Of a stretch of DNA of 7,091 bases, positions 6,385 to 7,091 are shown one piece after another. The stretch spans positions 1 to 7,091 of the forward strand of contig CATVYG010000051.1 in NCBI GenBank assembly GCA_958348225.1, read 5' to 3'. The translations under genes were made by a program, and so were the position numbers. Positions within the stretch are counted from its first letter, which is position 1. Every line of letters starts with the position of its first letter. This DNA comes from an uncultured Collinsella sp. GTDB taxonomy: Bacteria; Actinomycetota; Coriobacteriia; Coriobacteriales; Coriobacteriaceae. A model generated the notes under the pieces. It did no database searches and was not told the origin of the DNA. It worked only from the letters and a program-made list of their open reading frames with translations.

Positions 6385-6924
6385 CTATGCTCCTAGCGTA
6401 TCTTGCGAAGCATCGCCCAGGTGCTCCGTCAATGCTGAATTCTGCAGCTGCTCAAGCTCATCTAAAACAGAGCGAGCCTCTTTAAATGTCTGCGCTACGC
6501 GTTTCTTGGTACTCACCTTTTCCTCTTTTGGCTTAGGCCGAGCATCTTCGGTAATCGCGATGGCATTCGCAACGGCTAAGTCTCCTGTAAGCGTAATGGA
6601 AAGAGCGACCTCAACAACACCCAGCTCTTGAGCGATCTCGAGAGCACGGCCCGAAAGCAGCGCCTTCGGTTTGCCGAGTTTATCACGCGTAACCGAAACA
6701 TCCTTGCGACCAACGCCTTGACTAAAACCCGTGCCGAGAGCTTTAAGTACCGCCTCGCGCGAAGCAAAGCGGCTGGCATAGTGAGCAGCGGGGCGCGATG
6801 ATGCATCGCAATACGCACGCTCTTCTTCGGTAAACACACGCCTAGCAAACGACGGCGTCTTTTCAAGAATTGATTTCATACGGGAAATCTCGACGATATC
6901 AACGCCGATACCAGCTTCAGCCAT
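6385..6924 (-). CDS. acpS: Holo-[acyl-carrier-protein] synthase with C-terminal extension
   Basis: This 179-residue protein transfers 4'-phosphopantetheine from CoA to a serine of acyl carrier protein, switching on fatty acid synthesis. GIGVDIVEI (5-13) carries metal-ligand Asp9, and RFASREAVLKALGTG (52-66) carries Glu57 and the catalytic Lys region. GKPKALLSG (84-92) and SITLTGD (109-115) complete the family pattern. The enzyme domain ends near residue 127, the usual AcpS length of 120-126. About 52 further residues follow, rich in Lys, Glu and Ala, likely helical, with no recognised domain. Leu112 sits where B. subtilis AcpS has His in SITHT; E. coli also lacks His there, so activity is likely. 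The ATG at 6924 is preferred over one at 6936, because GGAGGTG lies between them at proper spacing and AcpS normally begins just before the GIG motif. Confidence 0.93.
   Translation of the reverse strand: MAEAGIGVDIVEISRMKSILEKTPSFARRVFTEEERAYCDASSRPAAHYASRFASREAVLKALGTGFSQGVGRKDVSVTRDKLGKPKALLSGRALEIAQELGVVEVALSITLTGDLAVANAIAITEDARPKPKEEKVSTKKRVAQTFKEARSVLDELEQLQNSALTEHLGDASQDTLGA
6390..6394 (-). promoter_or_regulatory. Ribosome-binding site of nnr inside the end of acpS
   Basis: AGGAG on the minus strand lies within the last sense codons of acpS, 5 bases before the nnr ATG. The acpS TAG directly abuts the nnr ATG (TAGATG), so ribosomes ending acpS finish on top of the nnr start. Confidence 0.7.
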
Positions 6925-6927
6925 GTT

Positions 6928-6934
6928 CACCTCC
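6928..6934 (-). promoter_or_regulatory. Ribosome-binding site that decides the acpS start
   Basis: GGAGGTG on the minus strand is a near-perfect Shine-Dalgarno, with GGAGG ending 5 bases before the ATG at 6924. It lies inside the reading frame if the upstream ATG at 6936 is used. That ATG has no comparable site before it, so the shorter protein is the likelier product. Confidence 0.8.
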
Positions 6935-6953
6935 ATATCGCACAGACTAAGTT

Positions 6954-6983
6954 ATTGTAGCCCGTTCACAGAAGATGCGACAA
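6954..6983 (-). promoter_or_regulatory. Candidate proximal sigma-70-type promoter of the operon
   Basis: On the minus strand TTGTCG (6978-6983, 4 of 6 to TTGACA) and TACAAT (6954-6959, 5 of 6 to TATAAT) are separated by 18 bases. Transcription would begin near 6947, leaving a leader of about 23 bases before the acpS ATG. The strong -10 and its position right before the first gene make this the better of two candidates. Confidence 0.55.
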
Positions 6984-6989
6984 ACGAGG

Positions 6990-7019
6990 GTTATAAAACA
7001 CAGCTACTATGTGAGACAA
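6990..7019 (-). promoter_or_regulatory. Candidate distal sigma-70-type promoter of the operon
   Basis: On the minus strand TTGTCT (7014-7019, 4 of 6) and TATAAC (6990-6995, 5 of 6) are again separated by 18 bases. This lies between the upstream hairpin and the proximal promoter and would start near 6983. It has the same -35 core (TTGTC) and spacing as the proximal one. Confidence 0.35.
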
Positions 7020-7034
7020 AAGCCCGCAAACGCA

Positions 7035-7066
7035 AGAAGGGGGAGGCCGCGTGGCCTCCCCCTTCT
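7035..7066 (-). terminator. Strong hairpin terminator of the preceding transcription unit
   Basis: A 14-bp perfect inverted repeat (7035-7048 with 7053-7066, core GGGGGAGGCC) encloses a GCGT loop. Read on the minus strand it is followed by TGCGTTTGCGGGCTTTTG, which is richer in T than the plus-strand flank CAGTTCAAGC. It therefore most likely ends a minus-strand gene lying beyond 7091 and insulates the operon. Bidirectional action cannot be excluded. Confidence 0.75.
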
Positions 7067-7091
7067 CAGTTCAAGCGTACGGCTCGGTGCC

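Noticed and set aside
6925..6936. A longer acpS beginning MEVN at 6936.
   Set aside because: The extra four codons consist of the ribosome-binding site of the next ATG, and no site precedes the upstream ATG.
7001..7015. Small inverted repeat CACA/TGTG within the distal promoter spacer, as a possible operator.
   Set aside because: A 4-bp arm is expected by chance and matches no operator I can name.
1..7091. A novel defence, mobile or biosynthetic system.
   Set aside because: All six genes belong to well-known housekeeping families and the short gaps are filled by ordinary expression signals. The novelty is in architecture, not in a new system.

Overview
The window holds a compact, entirely minus-strand housekeeping operon of six genes, bracketed by two hairpin terminators. 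The gene order, an actinobacterial-type Nnr, a GC content that varies roughly from 45 to 70% between stretches, and a TsaB-RimI-TsaD polyprotein all suggest a member of the Coriobacteriia, most likely Collinsella or a close relative. That placement is inferred from protein resemblance, not from a marker gene.

Reading in the direction of transcription (high to low coordinates): a strong 14-bp hairpin (7035-7066) probably ends the preceding transcription unit. A ~100-base region then carries two candidate sigma-70-type promoters. Next come acpS (holo-ACP synthase with an unusual C-terminal tail), nnr (NAD(P)HX epimerase/dehydratase), alr (alanine racemase), a family 4 [4Fe-4S] uracil-DNA glycosylase, tsaE (t6A ATPase), and a 794-residue protein fusing TsaB, RimI and TsaD. 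The unit ends about 70 bases after the last stop codon in a second hairpin (8-30).

The genes are packed tightly. The stop of acpS is directly followed by the nnr start, nnr and alr are 2 bases apart, and alr and the glycosylase are 8 bases apart with the ribosome-binding site overlapping the alr stop. The glycosylase and tsaE are 12 bases apart, and tsaE overlaps the fusion gene by 14 bases. This points to one polycistronic mRNA with translational coupling.

Functionally the operon joins acyl-carrier-protein activation, repair of damaged nicotinamide cofactors, D-alanine supply for peptidoglycan, removal of uracil from DNA, and the tRNA t6A37 modification machinery (TsaB, TsaD, TsaE; TsaC is not in this window) with ribosomal protein S18 N-acetylation (RimI). 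The acpS-nnr-alr and tsaE-tsaB-rimI-tsaD blocks are familiar bacterial neighbourhoods. The main departures are the three-domain fusion, the glycosylase between the two blocks, and the AcpS tail. I see no mobile element, CRISPR array, RNA gene, toxin-antitoxin or defence system, and no plus-strand gene I would defend.
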